Source of the DNA: Maylandia zebra
Lineage: Eukaryota > Chordata > Actinopteri > Cichliformes > Cichlidae
Direction of reading: 5' to 3'
NCBI RefSeq assembly: GCF_041146795.1
Contig: NC_135170.1
Location: 10,376,033-10,440,032, forward strand
Length of the DNA: 64,000 nt
Part shown: one piece after another, positions 13,777 through 27,500 of the stretch
How the letters are laid out: each line of letters starts with the position of its first letter
How positions within the stretch are numbered: the stretch's first letter is position 1
The notes under the pieces: generated by a model
What the model was told of the DNA's origin: nothing
The model's database searches: none
What the model saw: the letters and a program-made list of their open reading frames with translations, nothing else
Translations under genes and position numbers: made by a program

Positions 13777-15480
13777 TTTCTGATAAACGAAGAGTGTGAA
13801 ACTGAAGTTGGATCCACCTTATTATATAGTTATTGGGCTATATGGTTATTTGTTACATAGACTATGGTGCACATACAATCAAAATGCCCATTCTTTTCTT
13901 TACTAACTAAAATGTTTAATTACTTGGGCTAATGCCAATAATAAAGTTACAGACTATGATTATATGAAATGTGTATACTTACTGAAATTGCAGTATTTTA
14001 ATGATGTACAGTCCATATTAGAGAATCCTGCAAAAGTGTAAAGAAATGGCATAATTAATCCTAGCGTGTTGACACAGTCCTCTGTACATCTTACTTGATT
14101 TGAGAGAAATATTATAAAGCATTAATATATGTTGTCCAGTGCTGAGGCAGAACCACTCAGTGAAAAATAAATTTTCCTGTACTCTTAAATCTGAATACAG
14201 ATTATTTAATATTGGAGTAAATCAGTAGTAACTCCAGATTTACTTGTGAAAAAGTACACAAATTAAAGTACCATCAGTGAAAACTGCCACAGTTTTACTG
14301 AGAAAGATAACGACAAACAATCAAAAGGATAAAATAAAAAAATAAAAAAGGCACAATTGCATCTAAAACACAACACGGCCTCACAACAACTAGAACATGA
14401 TGTCTTTTAGTCAAACACATGCATGCTCTGTGCTCATCACACTGTGACATTCCATTCTATAAAGTGACACCGCAGATAATATGTGAAGCACAATATTAGT
14501 AAATTAATACTTAAAAATTCATACAAACGACATGCATCAATTAAAAAATGTCTCATATCATTAAACCTGATTTCTTGCAACTCCAAAATGAGCCTGAAAA
14601 AACGAAAGAAAAATTAAAGGCGTCTCACGGATGAAGTTAAACGGCTTAAAACTAAGATTTTAACCCTGGTGGAGAAATCGTTGAAAAAAAGAGCAGGACG
14701 AGGCTGCCAAGTTTAAAAATGAAAGAGATCCAACAGTCAAAAGCGGAAAAACTACAAATTCTTTTCCTCCGGAAATCGGAGAAGTTTGAGACCAACAAAT
14801 ATGAGGAAATAAATCTGTCCATGGAGAAGAAATGCAAAGATTTTGAAGATAAATGCGATTGAGAGAAAAACACGGGAGCAGAGAGATAAACACGTAGTTT
14901 TGAAAGGGACTTGGATAATAAAGCGTTATGGAAAGATTAAGATTAAAAACCCTGGACACATAAAGTCGGACAAAGGAAGAAGCTGTCTAGTGTGCAGCAC
15001 CTAGAAAGAGTCATTAAGATGAAAAACAACAAAGTGCCTAAAGATATAACTTAAATGTATTATTATATTTTCTCTTTGTAGTAAACAGCTGAGATATCCT
15101 GGCTGTTCAGAACAATCACCTCCTCCACGTTCGCGCTAGTCTGTCAGGTGGGCGTGTTTCTGCGCTGCCATTGGACAAACGCGGTTCCCCTTCCTCTCTG
15201 CCTTCCGCTTTCTTTTCATATGCACGCCCAGCCTCTGAATAATGATAATAATGATCAAGATGGCTACTTCAGAATCCTCCTTGCGGTAGCTAACCACCAA
15301 TTTCATGGAAGCTGTCAAAACTGCGATTTCCTGCAGTTTAAGTCACTCGTAGGCGACGGGGGCTGTTCCAGGGATAATACTGTATGGATTAAAACGGGCC
15401 GAGGAGCGATAAAAGTCATTGTGTTGCCCGCAGCACTCATTCCGAGGAAGCTAACTAGCTGAGCAACTAGCTAGCTCTTA
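13777..15480. other. Intergenic, including a possible coiled-coil coding relic
   Basis: Mostly AT-rich. Between about 14590 and 15050 on the + strand, fragments in shifting frames read like a charged coiled coil (for example KRLKTKILTLVEKS and SEKFETNKYEEINLSMEKKC), interrupted by stops. I do not recognise the source gene. From about 15120 the sequence becomes richer in GC and CpG and presumably holds the ubn2 promoter. Confidence 0.3.
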
Positions 15481-15580
15481 CTTGTCGACCATCTCCAGTT
15501 TAGCTCCCCTGCCACTGGCGGCTGAGAGGAGCGTGGCGCTCCAGGTTTTGTGTGCCCGGACGTCGGAAGGAGAGCGTCAA

Positions 15581-18500
15581 ATGGCAGAGCCGAGGAAAGT
15601 GCCGTTCGTCACCATTTCCACCCTCAACACCACCCCGCCGCCGACCCCGGAGACCAGCAAGAAACGCCGCCGCGAAGATGAGGCCGTCGACATCACTTTT
15701 GGGAAAGATGGAGGTGGGAGTGCGGTCGGGTCAGGGGGTGGCGGAGGTCTGTTCGGCAACGAGAAAGGTAGCGACGCGCAGAGGGAGGAGAAGAAGCCCA
15801 CCGTCCGCCTCAGCCTCACGCTGAGCGAGCCGAATGAGCGAGGGTCCTCCGAGTTCAACTACGGCGAGCTGGTCCACTCATCTCTTTCTCAGGTTAGGAG
15901 AGCAGAGGCAGACACGGTGGTGTTAGCGGGGGGGCTAACCGGGCACAACTCCGGTGGTGGTGAACCCGCGTGCATGTTGCACTTGTTGTTTTGTTGTTGT
16001 TGTGGCTGCTGAACTTTTGTCTGACAGGATTTGCAAATAAAGTAGATCACACTGAGCCCATAAATACGTGATGTTCATGTTCCTTATGTATTTATTTATT
16101 ATGACCTTTAGATAGATTTTGGAGAGTTTGAAGCAGTGCAGTTTAAAAACGCAGTCTGAATGCAGGCTGAAGTATTTTAAGTGTCAGGGACACTGGACCC
16201 TCTTATTATTACCATCCTATCTTGTTACTCCTATGTCTACATCTTATGTTATGACCGATATAGAGGTGTCCTACTTAATCCACACAAGACAAAGAGTTGC
16301 TGTAGTGAGAACCTCCCTACTTTTTCATTTATTTTTATTTTTTATGCAGGTTGCATGTATTGCCAGGTGCGATTATGACGTTGATGTTGTTGTCAGCCTT
16401 ACGTATTTACGATTCAAGTTGCTATCCTGGTGTTCCTCAGGTAAAGCCCGTGGGTTCTGCTGTACCCAAAGGACTCACTCCTCCGCTGGACCCCAGTGAC
16501 CCTTTTGCAGATGATGAGAAGGAGAGGCGGGAGGTAGAAGAGCTTGCCAGAAAATTTGAAAGCAAATATGTAAGTAGCAAAGTAAACTCGGGCCTGTTTG
16601 CGTAACACCAGTTGAGGACAACAGTCGTCCAAAGTCGCTTTATGTTGTAAGGTAAAGACCCTAGAGTAAAACGTGAAGAATGTTAGCGTTTCCTGCCTGA
16701 CTGCTAGTCAGGCGTTTGAGGAATTATTCAACCCTTCATGGTTTAAAAATCTAATTTTTGGAAGCTTCAAAAATGTAGGCTTAGTTCCAGGGTTGAGAAA
16801 CAGTGTTAAAGCTATGTTATCACTTGATAACAAGTCTTTTCTAATATTGGCTTTTACAAGCACGGGAATGAAGCAGGCTCCATAACAACATGCAAATTAG
16901 TGGCGATTCTGAATATTTCACAACAGCCAGAAACGAGACTAACGTCAGAGTCATGTTAGGGAAATTCTAGCTATTTGAATGCTAGGTTTCAAGTTGAAGT
17001 TGTTGAATGGTAGCAAAATGTTTGTCCTGGATTTCCCTTCCTTCTGTTTGGCTGCCTGCTATCTAATAACCGCAGGGGTCAGTGGAGTTGAATGATAATG
17101 TGACTGAGAGACCTTCTCTGGAGTTTGAGTTATCATAATTTAGCATTTCTGAATTGGTTCTAAGAGAGAGAGAATTTGCTCGTTTACTTTTAGTTTTTAT
17201 TGTTTGAAAAGTTTACTTTCAGTTTTAGTTTTTATTTGCATGAGAGATGTTTTGGTTTTTTGTTTTTTTTTTTCTCCTTCACATCATTATTTAATAGAGG
17301 GCACAGTGAGACTGCTTTATGTCAGCGGTTGATTTACTGTCATAGAAATCCTAAGTTTCAATAAATAATCAGACTGAACTTTCTAAACGTAGAAACGATT
17401 TCAATTGCACAATATTGTTTTTGATTAGTCTAATTTTTGTTTTTATTTTAGTAATCTATTATTATCATCATTATTGTTGTTATTATTATTTTACCATACC
17501 TAGTTTTAGATCAGTTTTAGTTAGTTACAGTGGCGCCGTTTTTCTTCCACTGACTGACCGGCCAATCAAAAGGTGACTAAAACTCACACAGGTCGATGGT
17601 TCAGTGGCAGTTCTACAAAATGGTAACAATGTAGAATAGAAACATTCTGATGTCTTGTTGTTGAAGAGTCACTGATATGTGTGCTGTTGTGTTTGATTGT
17701 ATCTTTTCTGTTAAATTAATTTAAAAATAATTTCTAAATTTTGTGACTGGTAGGATTTTGTTCTGTATACAGTTTTCTTTTAAAACTAACAGACAATTTA
17801 GAAATCTAATAAATAATCTTGAGTTAAAAAAAACATTATTAATTTAATTTCTTGCTCCAGGTGACTTCTGCAGTTAAGACGAGGTTAAACAGGCTTTTAC
17901 TTACACACACGTGTTGGTTTTTGTGTTTGAGCATGCATATCATTTTTAAATTAAGTAAATATTTTTTTCCCAGTTAATGTATTCCTAGTTTTGCTTGGCA
18001 TGACAACTCTTTTAGCTTACATGATTCGAACTGGTTAAGAGCTGCAAACCTTTTCTTTCAACCTCTAAAAGTTGATTCTGTTCGTCTGGACGCAGCGTTT
18101 TCAGTGGGAGAAACGTTTCGTCACTCATCCAAGTGACTTCTTCAGTCTGAGACAGAATCAACTTTTGGAGATTTACTTACCTGGATGATTGAGCATGACT
18201 TTTCTTTCAGCCATAAAGGCCCCCACAGGGTCCTCTGGATGATGAAGTGTCCTTTTCAAAAGTAAAAGTCTCATGTTTATTGTGATCCATGTTTGGTGCT
18301 TCCTGTACCCCCAGTACCACAGCGGGACAAGCAGCGCCCCTGCCTCCCTGTACTGAAGCGCTGGTTCTGCTGTCCATATTGTGGTTACAGCTGAATCTGT
18401 GTGGGTGATTATTGTTGCGTGTTTCTGTTGTATTTTTAAATATTTTGTGATCTTTGTGTTTACTGTCCATTTGCAGGGCGGCAGCTCGAAGAAGAAGAAA

Positions 18501-21500
18501 AAGGACAGAATGCAGGATCTCATTGACATCGGCTACGGCTACGATGAAACCGATCCCTTCATTGACAATTCAGAAGCTGTGAGTTTATTCTTTTAAAAAA
18601 ATTAATCTTCTTTATTGGCGTTCATCAGAATAGGTTACGTTTCAGGTCTCTTTGCCAAAGATTAAAATAAGTAACGACCTTATTTGTAATGAAAGTAAAA
18701 AATAAGTGTAGTAAAAAGATGATAAACATTCATGTTGTATTAAAATAATAATGAGAAATTACAGTAACTTTAATATAAAGTCATGGTTCTTTGCTTTGCT
18801 TCATTTCCTTTTGTCAGTGGATGCTTTTGATCTGCAGTAGAAACAGAAGAATAAAAGAAACTGGATAAGAGGGAAAACATTAAACAAATAAATATATAAG
18901 CTTTAATACTGAGAATAATATTAGTAAAGTTTAGTATTATTATGTGTAGTCGTTTGGAAGACTGACCGTGGGAAGAAGACTGTTGCATCATAAGAAAACA
19001 AGCAGTTAATTGTAATTCTACCCCGTCCTCAGTATGATGAGCTGGTACCGGCCTCTCTCACCACTAAACATGGAGGCTTTTACATCAACACGGGCACTCT
19101 GCAGTTCAGAGCTGCGTCTGACTCTGAGGGAGAAAACGCGGCTGGAAACGATAATCATTTCAAGGTAGGTGCTTGGTTCTCTGTGCACTCTGTATATGAA
19201 CAAATAGTTAAAAAGAAAAGCTGTTGCTTTGCTCCTTGTATTATTCTGTGCCTTTTTTCACCTTTTGTGTCTTATCTGCAGAAGATGAAAGACGGTGAAG
19301 AGCGAGTGATTAAAAAGCGACGGAAAAAGCAAGATGGTGGAATTTTGGAGGAAAAGAAACCCCGAAAAAACAAAGTACCAAAGTCTGGGTGAGGTTTTGA
19401 CCTGTAATCCTGTATTATAGTTATTTCAGTAAGTAGCTAATTCGTTCCTTAGATAAATTAACATGAGGTGTTCGTTTAAGAATAAGCATTGCTCCTCGTT
19501 GTGCCCGTCCCATCAGACAAATAAAGGAATATCTACATTATTCATTTATTTAAAAATAGTTCAACACTACTTTTTGGCTTTTACATGGGACTTGAACTTT
19601 AATTTCTGAGGTGAAAGTCCTCTATATAATTTATTTTACCACTAGTTTTTCCCCAGAAGGCATAAGCAGTACTTGGCCTAAACTTCTTTGTAGTACTTGT
19701 GTGTTCTGGTCTGTTATTGGCTGAAAGGAGGGTAGGAGGCTAGTTCCGTTTTATGCCACTTTAATTACAATATACTAAACGGTTAGTAAGAATTTGTTGT
19801 CCAGTGATGTCAGTGAAACACTGCTGTAACCACAGACCTTATCCCAACGCTGTGCCTTAAACGTCTTTATTCTCTGTGCTTCTTTGGTCTCGGCAGCGTT
19901 TTAGCTTTAAACCGGCCAGAAAAGAAGAAGAGGAAGAAGCTGATGAAGGATTCCCTGCACCTGGCCAACATGCTGCGACGCTTCACCAGGGAAAAGGAGG
20001 AGATGCGCAAGAAGAACATGGCCGCCGCCGGTCTGCCGCGACCTAGCCCCAAAGTGCCGAACACCAACAGTGCGCTCCTGAACACCCATCCCAAGGCCGC
20101 TGGCAGCAACGAGTGCAACATGGCCGACCTTTCCGCAGACCCTGCTGTGATGTCGCTGCTCGGCTCGGCCAACAACGACTTACTGCAGGACATGATGGGT
20201 GACCTGGACTTTGGGATGCTGGACTCGCCTCAGCCTTCCAGCCCGGCTCAGGGGGAGAACGGCTCCTTTGGGATGGGACACAAAATGGGAGGTAGCCGGG
20301 CGGTGCAGAGCAGTGTGATTACCCCTCCTCCTCTGCCCTGCGGACTTCCAGACCCACTCGCGAAACGCATTGAAGACCTGAGGGCGGTATGAGCCTTCTA
20401 CCAGCTCATATTTATTTTTTTTTATTAAATAATTGTTAGTAAGAGTGTAAATTAAATGTGAAGTAGACTGCCTACATAACCAGTCCTATTCACTGCTGCG
20501 ATGTCTGTTTGTCACAGGCGTCCCGTCTGTTTGATGAAGAGGGCAGAAAGAAATTCTTCACACTGGACATGAATAACATCCTACTGGAGTGAGTACATTC
20601 CTTCATTTTGAATTAGTGCGGATTAATTTGTATAAAATCAATTAAATGTAAATTTGTGTTTGTTTCTGTGTGTGTCAGCATCGAGCTGCAGGTTCAGGAG
20701 CAGCCCACAGAGGTGCGTTCAGCTGTCTACTCTCACCTGGAGGCCTTTGTGCCCTGCAATAAAGATGCTCTGCTCAAACGACTGAAGAAGCTCAGCCTCA
20801 ACATACAGGTGTGTGGCAGCAAGTGTTCTTACTGTTAGAATGAGTTTTGGTAAAACGGGATCCCAAGAGGTCTACGATTTGCATTTGACATCACTTAAAG
20901 GTCCCATGTCCTTCCACTTAGTGAAGATGCTATGAGCACCATTTCTACCAGTCTCAGTGTCTGTGGCTTTAAGTCAGACTGGAACAGCTGCTGCACGTTC
21001 TTCTTTCAGGAAAACACTTCTATGAGTGACTGGTTCTGCCTAAGGTGTCTTCCTGTTAAAAGGGAGTTTTTCCTCCCCAGTGTTGACAACTGCTTAATCA
21101 TTCATTCACAAAGACAGATTTAGTGTGAATTTGGCTGTATCAAAATGCAACAGCAGCAAATGGAGCAAAAAGCTAAGTGAGTTTAACTCTACTGAAGCCC
21201 AAACGCAGAGTAACACACCCAGTACTACTCATTTTGTTCTAAATCAGCTCTTAGGTTTTCCTCAGTTCATGGATGTCCCTCAGAATAACATTCTGCCCAG
21301 AGCTCTGACCTGTGTGCATGCGATTAAAGCATTACATTACCTTACCTTACGTTAGTGACATTAACCCTGCTAGATGCTAACACGGTGGTCCCATCTAAAA
21401 CTTTTTATAAGAGAGCCGCTTCAGTTCATTCACAAAGAGCAGACCGACAGCAGCTTAAGGCCCTGACTTGTTTTTTGTTGGCCAGAATATGTTTTGCTGT

Positions 21501-24500
21501 TGATCTCCACAGCAGTACATTTAGCATCTGTGTTGCTATGATGCTCTCCTCAGCACACTCAGCAAACATGCCCATATGCACCCACAATGGATAGCTGTGG
21601 GTGAACTGCGGGTCTGTGTAGGCAGTGCAAACCCACACTTATCCCCCGCTTGGGTGTTCACGCAGGACTGACAACAGTCGCAAAAAATGGGCTAAACCTG
21701 TTATGAGGCAACTGCTGCATTTGTGCAAAAGCTGTTGTTTTTGTGTCTGTGTGTCCATTATTCATTTCTGTATTGTCCTTATGAGTGTTGATTTCTCTCG
21801 TTGTCCAGGATGACCGACTACGAACGCCCCTGCTGAAGCTGAAGTTGGCGGTGTGCAGTGTGATGCCAGAGCAGATCGCTCGATACAACATGGACTGCAT
21901 TGCCAAAGTTGCAAAGTAAGGACTCGCTCTGGGCTCTTACTCTGAGCTCACATATCTTTTTTCCTTAATCTAAAATGTTTGTTTCTTTGCTCGCAGGCAG
22001 CAGTCTGAGGAGGGAGAGAAAAATGGCTCGGAGGATGACGATGAGGAGAAGCCGGGGAAGAGGGTGATAGGGCCTCGGAAGAAGTTTGTGTGGGATGACA
22101 GACTCAGGTCAGTTTCCTCTCTGTGCTCACAGGATCCATCCTTTCCACTCTACTTGTTTTCTTTATTCAGCAGTTCAGTGCATTCTGGTAGCTCTGAGTG
22201 GCATAAAGCTGAGATCTAGGGCGCTTTATCCATATCGAGAGCATCTGCTGTGATCCCACGCCTCTGGAAACTCTAGGACACAAAAAACAGCCATCATTGA
22301 TCATATATCAAGACACATCTGGTAGTGCTGGGTGTGTGAATACATTGCAGTACATGCAAAAAATCTTTTATTTAATTTTAACAAAAATTGCTGTAAAATG
22401 AACATGATGTGGCTTTTCATTTTAAAAGATCCTCCCCAGTTTTTACCCATCAGCCTTTTATGGTATATTGTAATGTCGTCACCTTGCCAGGTGGGTGGGT
22501 GATGTGGACTTCAAGGTTTGTGAATATGTTAACTTGAGAACTAAGCAACGTAGGAATTTCAAATTCATAGTATAGGTGTATTTACTAATAATCTCAGACG
22601 AGTTAGAATCTCAGCGACCTCAACCTCAAGATCAGAGGTCAACTTAATGCTGTTTGCCTTCCAGGTCACTGCTGTGTAACTTGGTGCGGGTGAAGCTAAC
22701 CTGCTACGAGCGTGAAGGCAAGAACACGCTGTCTCTGGAAGACTACCTCAAAGCCTTCATGGAGACTGAAGTCAAACCCCTCTGGCCTAAGGGGTGGATG
22801 CAGGCCAGGTGTGTGACAGCAGCTAATGCGATTTCTGTGGTTGTCCAGTGATTATAATAGCGGCTATCTTTCTCGTATGTTTTCAATCATGGCTTAAATA
22901 GAATGGTAATGAAGAAGTAATTCCCTAATATTAGTGCTTGTTGTATTCATATTTCTGTATTTCCCCATCTGCAGGATGCTGTTCAAAGAAAGCATCATGG
23001 CTCACGGTCATCTCACTGGCTACACGTACGTTTTTCACCTTACTATTAACCTATTTTCTCATCACTGATTTGTTCTAATAACTCATTCAATTTTATTTTG
23101 TTCCAGAGCAAAGAAGAAGATGCTCCCTGTTCCCAAAGCCAAGCCAAAGGTTAGTTGAACTTTCAAGTTAATCTGCAATCCATCTGTCAGCAGAGTGACT
23201 TTGTAATGGAAGGGCTCTTGATATAGAAGGGATGACTGCTACACATTTTACACTTGCCCACTTTGATCTAAAGTGGGCTGGACCAGTGAAACACTCGTTT
23301 TTGTCAGTGTAAAGAACTTTAGTGACTAATATAACTCTCTGAGATAACTTAAAATGAGAAAAAGAAGCATAGTTTCAACCATACTTCTTAGTTTTTCTAC
23401 ATCATAAAGAAATGCAGCTATGGGAAACCAAAGAAATCTGTCGGCACGACTCTTTGGACCTAATTTGTATGAAATAAATGTAAAATTACAAAAAGGGTTC
23501 TGGTAGTGCACTACCCAGACTGTCCTGCTATTCCTAATTACTTTGGTGTAGCATGAATAGCCATGGGGGAGGTTTTTATCAACAGGAAAAACTGTAAAAC
23601 TTATTCAAATATAGTTAAATGTCGGCATGCCCTGCTGTGTCAAGTGCACCAGATTTGAATCTTTGCTGGGTCAGCTCTGGCCATTATGTTTGACACCTCT
23701 TCTTCTTTTGTTTTTGTTTTTGTTTTTTAAAGGTTTAGATTCTAAATGTGTTCTCATTAGAAACTGTACAGCAGCTGGAAGTTGGAGCAGAAACTCTGGA
23801 CAGTAAATTGTGAAAAACACAAGTTATGCAAATGATCTATTCAAAGTGAAACTTTGTCAATAAGGTTAAAGTTCTCTCACGGTGCTCGGCTAACGTTATC
23901 TCATGATGCGTGAAATGAGCCCTCTTGTATTTTAATGTGTTTGATAAAATATCAATATTTGGGTTTGTGTATTGATACAGTATCGCCATGCAGAATATTG
24001 TGATACTGTTGTTGTGTTTCACCTGCTACTCCTAGTATATGAATGATGATTTCAGATTAACTTGAAGAAACATGGCGGTGCTCTTAAATGTCGCTAAAAG
24101 TATATTTGTGTCCTCTGTATTTTCCAGGAGGCTGTGTGGGTTCGTCACACCACACCCTCAGCAGGTGCCACTCCCTCCCCTGCTGCCCAGGTCGCCACGC
24201 GTCCGACTCAGTCACCGTCTGAGCCCATATGTCTCGATTCCCTCGATGAGGCTCCCTCTCTGGACTCCATCTCTCAGGCCTTGGCCATCCTTGGCAATGC
24301 AGCTAAGGGCCTGGCCCAGGGGGACAGCCCCCCGTCCCCAGATAAACCCAAGACTGTCACCACCCCCTCCGGCCTCCACACCTCACCGGTCATCCTGCAG
24401 CAGAAAAAGAACTCTGTCAGCACTCCCAATAGCTCCAAAGCACCTCACTACATCTCTACCTCTTCGTCATCCTCCACCTCTTTGTCTCGGTCTCCCTCCG

Positions 24501-27500
24501 TCACGTCCTCTCCTCTGCCCTTGGTCAGGGTGGATGGCATAGGGGTTGTTAAGGGCACTGCGCAGGCGCACAGACATTTACTTTTAAACACGCAGAGACC
24601 TTTGAGTGTGGGTGTGACTAAAGCCAACATGCCTGCCTCAGTGTCTCCACCTAAACCACGTCCACCGCCCACTGCGTCTCCACTAGTGGCACCAGGATCA
24701 AAGACCGGGGTCTCCACTGCCCCTTCTGGGCTCCTCAAAGGCAGCAATAATAACAAAGTCAACAGTGTTGACACTCTGATCATCACATCACCTCGGCTAC
24801 ACACCCTCTCATCGCCCTCAGTCACAGTCCAGAAAACATTTCAGACACCTCACCTGCCCCAGACTCCCCAGAGTAAATCCTCCTCCTCCCTCTCGCAAAC
24901 ACTCCCCAGCGTACAAGCACAGCCACAACCACAGTCTAACTTCATCACCCCTATGCACGCCACTCTCACCAAGTCCACCCACAGCAGCATCCCACCCATC
25001 GTCAAACTCACTCCCCGCACACCCAACCCCATCGTCACCGTTGCCACCTCATCCTCAGCTTCCATTTCTCAAAGTCCCAGGTCTCAGGCAACCCCGTCCC
25101 TACACCAGTACCCTAACAAAAGCCCAGCAGGTTTCCGCCCGCCGTTCTCAGGTGCCCAAGGAGGAGTGAACAAGCCGGGGCAAGGCAGTTACACTCCTCC
25201 AGGCAGCCAGAAGACCCCCAACAGCAACAGCAGCACCAACACCAGCCTTATTAACACCTCATCCATAAGCAAGCATTCAGGATCCAGTGCCTCCCCCACG
25301 ACAGCCTCTGCCAATCAAGGTCAGCGCCAGAGGTCTGGGGGCGGGACACCTCAGGGCGCCAAGCCAGTCACATCTGTCCCAATGTCATCCGTCTCTTCTC
25401 AGCTGCCACAGGTTTGTAGTGCCAGTATGGCTAGATAAGGAAACATGTAGGATGTACATCTGGAAAGTGTTCACAGTGCTTCACATGCCTTATTCGAAAA
25501 TGGATTAGTTTCATATTTTACCTCTGCATACAGTACAGCATAATGACAAGCAGCAATTATAGCCTCAAGTCTTTTTGAGAATGACGCTGCAAGCTTGGCA
25601 CACCTATTGTGGGGCAGTTTCTTATTATCCTTCTTTGCAGAACCTCTCAAGTGTCTTCAGATTAAATAGCTGTGCAGCGACGCTCATCTTCAGATCCAGA
25701 GATGTTCAGTCATGTTCAAGTTTGGGCCACTCAAGAACACACAGAGTGATCTTGAAACCCCTCTTTGTTATTTTGGCTGAGTGCGTGGTTTCCTCCAGAC
25801 ATGATGCTTCAGACCAAAGTGTTAAATCTTTGTTTCATGAGACCAGAGAATTTTGTTCCTCGTGGTCTGAGACTCTTTAACTGGCTTTTGGCAAACATCA
25901 TGTGCCTTTAACTGATTCAGTTGATTGTTGTAATGATGCAGAAATGGTTGTCCTTCTGGAAGTTTCTTCTTCTGCTACAGAGCAATGCTAGAGCTCAGTC
26001 ACCATTGGGTTCTTGGTCGCATTACTGACTAAGGTCCTTCTACCCCGATTCCTCAGATTCCATTTACAGATGATGTAGGCCACTGTGCTCATTGAGACCT
26101 TCAATGCTGTAGACATTTTATCTGTACCCTTCCCCAGATCTGTGCCTCGATGTAATCCTGTCTCAGAGGAATTCATGAGAACGAAGCGATGCAGGAATTT
26201 CAAATCGATACCATAGGTGTATCTGCTAAAAGAATCTTAAGTGGCTTCGACCTAAAGGTCAAGTTTTCTGAAAATCTTGTGAATGTCACTTAGGATTTTC
26301 AAATGGATACGACAGATGTTTCTACTAAAGTCTCAGTGACCTCGACCTAAAGGTCAGAGGTCAAGTTTTCCTGACAAGCTTGTGAACGCAATAACTTGAG
26401 AACAAGGCGAGGTAGGATTTTGAAATTGATACCATATGTATCTACCAGCAGGCTGAGGGGTACCACTGGCTACTACCAGCATTTTTTCACTTGTCATTAT
26501 GTGAAGAATTTTAAGGTGAAAAAATGATTTAATCATTTTGGAATAAGGCTGTAACATGAGACAATGTGGACCAAGTGAAGCTCTGTGAATACTGTGTGGA
26601 TACACTGTCTGCAGCACATGTACACAGGTGGATTTTTCAACCCTGAATCTGTTGAATGAAACCACTTTCTTCCTGTTGTTAAACACTCCTAACCTGTTTT
26701 TTTGCTCAGGTCTCCGCGGCAGGAAGCAGCAATCTGCTCAGCTCAGCCTCGTCTCTTCCGCTCGGTTTTGGGATGCTGGGGGGGCTGGTGCCTGTGTCCC
26801 TGCCCTTCCAGTTCCCTTCACTGTTAAACCTGCCTTCGCTGGGTGCAGCAGGCTCCAACACGGCACCCAGCAGCTCTGCAGCCAGTAGCAACCCACCGTT
26901 CTCCACCCTGACCCAGAGTGAGTGATGCACACAGGTCACAAGCGCTCATTGTACTGGGGGGGGGGGGGGGGCTTAGATTATGCACCAGGTGCAACTCTGA
27001 CATTGATGGCAGCTGCAGATTTAACTAAGAGCATTGCTTTCTTTACAATATGACATCATGAAAGCACTGTGTATGTGTGAGGCTGTTGGGGTGTGTGTCT
27101 GCTTTTGTGTGGGTGTTTCCTGTGTAGGGCTTTTTTTTGTGTTGTAGTGCGTTCTCATTTATCACCATGTTTTGTGTCTAAATGTAAGCTTTGTAATTAA
27201 TGTAAGACATTGCATTTTTGTTTGCTCCCCCATCAATTCTGTATTACATCATGCTTCCTCTCCTATCTCACATTTGGCCTCACACTTCTGCCTTTATCCC
27301 CTCCTTTCTCCTCCTGCTCCTTCCTCTCACACGTCTCTCCTCTGACCTCCCCGTTCCGTTGGTACTTGTTCCTCCCATCTTCTCCCTCTTTGTTTCTTGT
27401 CGCCCTGTCCTGTCTCCTCAGATCTGTATAAGAGCCTCCAGTCAGGGTCTCAGGTTGCTCTGCCTCCTCACTTGCAGCTCGCTTTCTCAGGTAAAATCTG

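Noticed and set aside
15482-15580. Upstream extension of the ubn2 first exon frame
   Set aside because: The extension begins at TTG and has no ATG. The ATG at 15581 gives the MAEPRKV start expected of ubinucleins.
24448-24825. Long - strand frames opposite ubn2 exon 14
   Set aside because: Shadow frames of the Ser/Thr/Pro-rich ubn2 exon; no splice context or family match.
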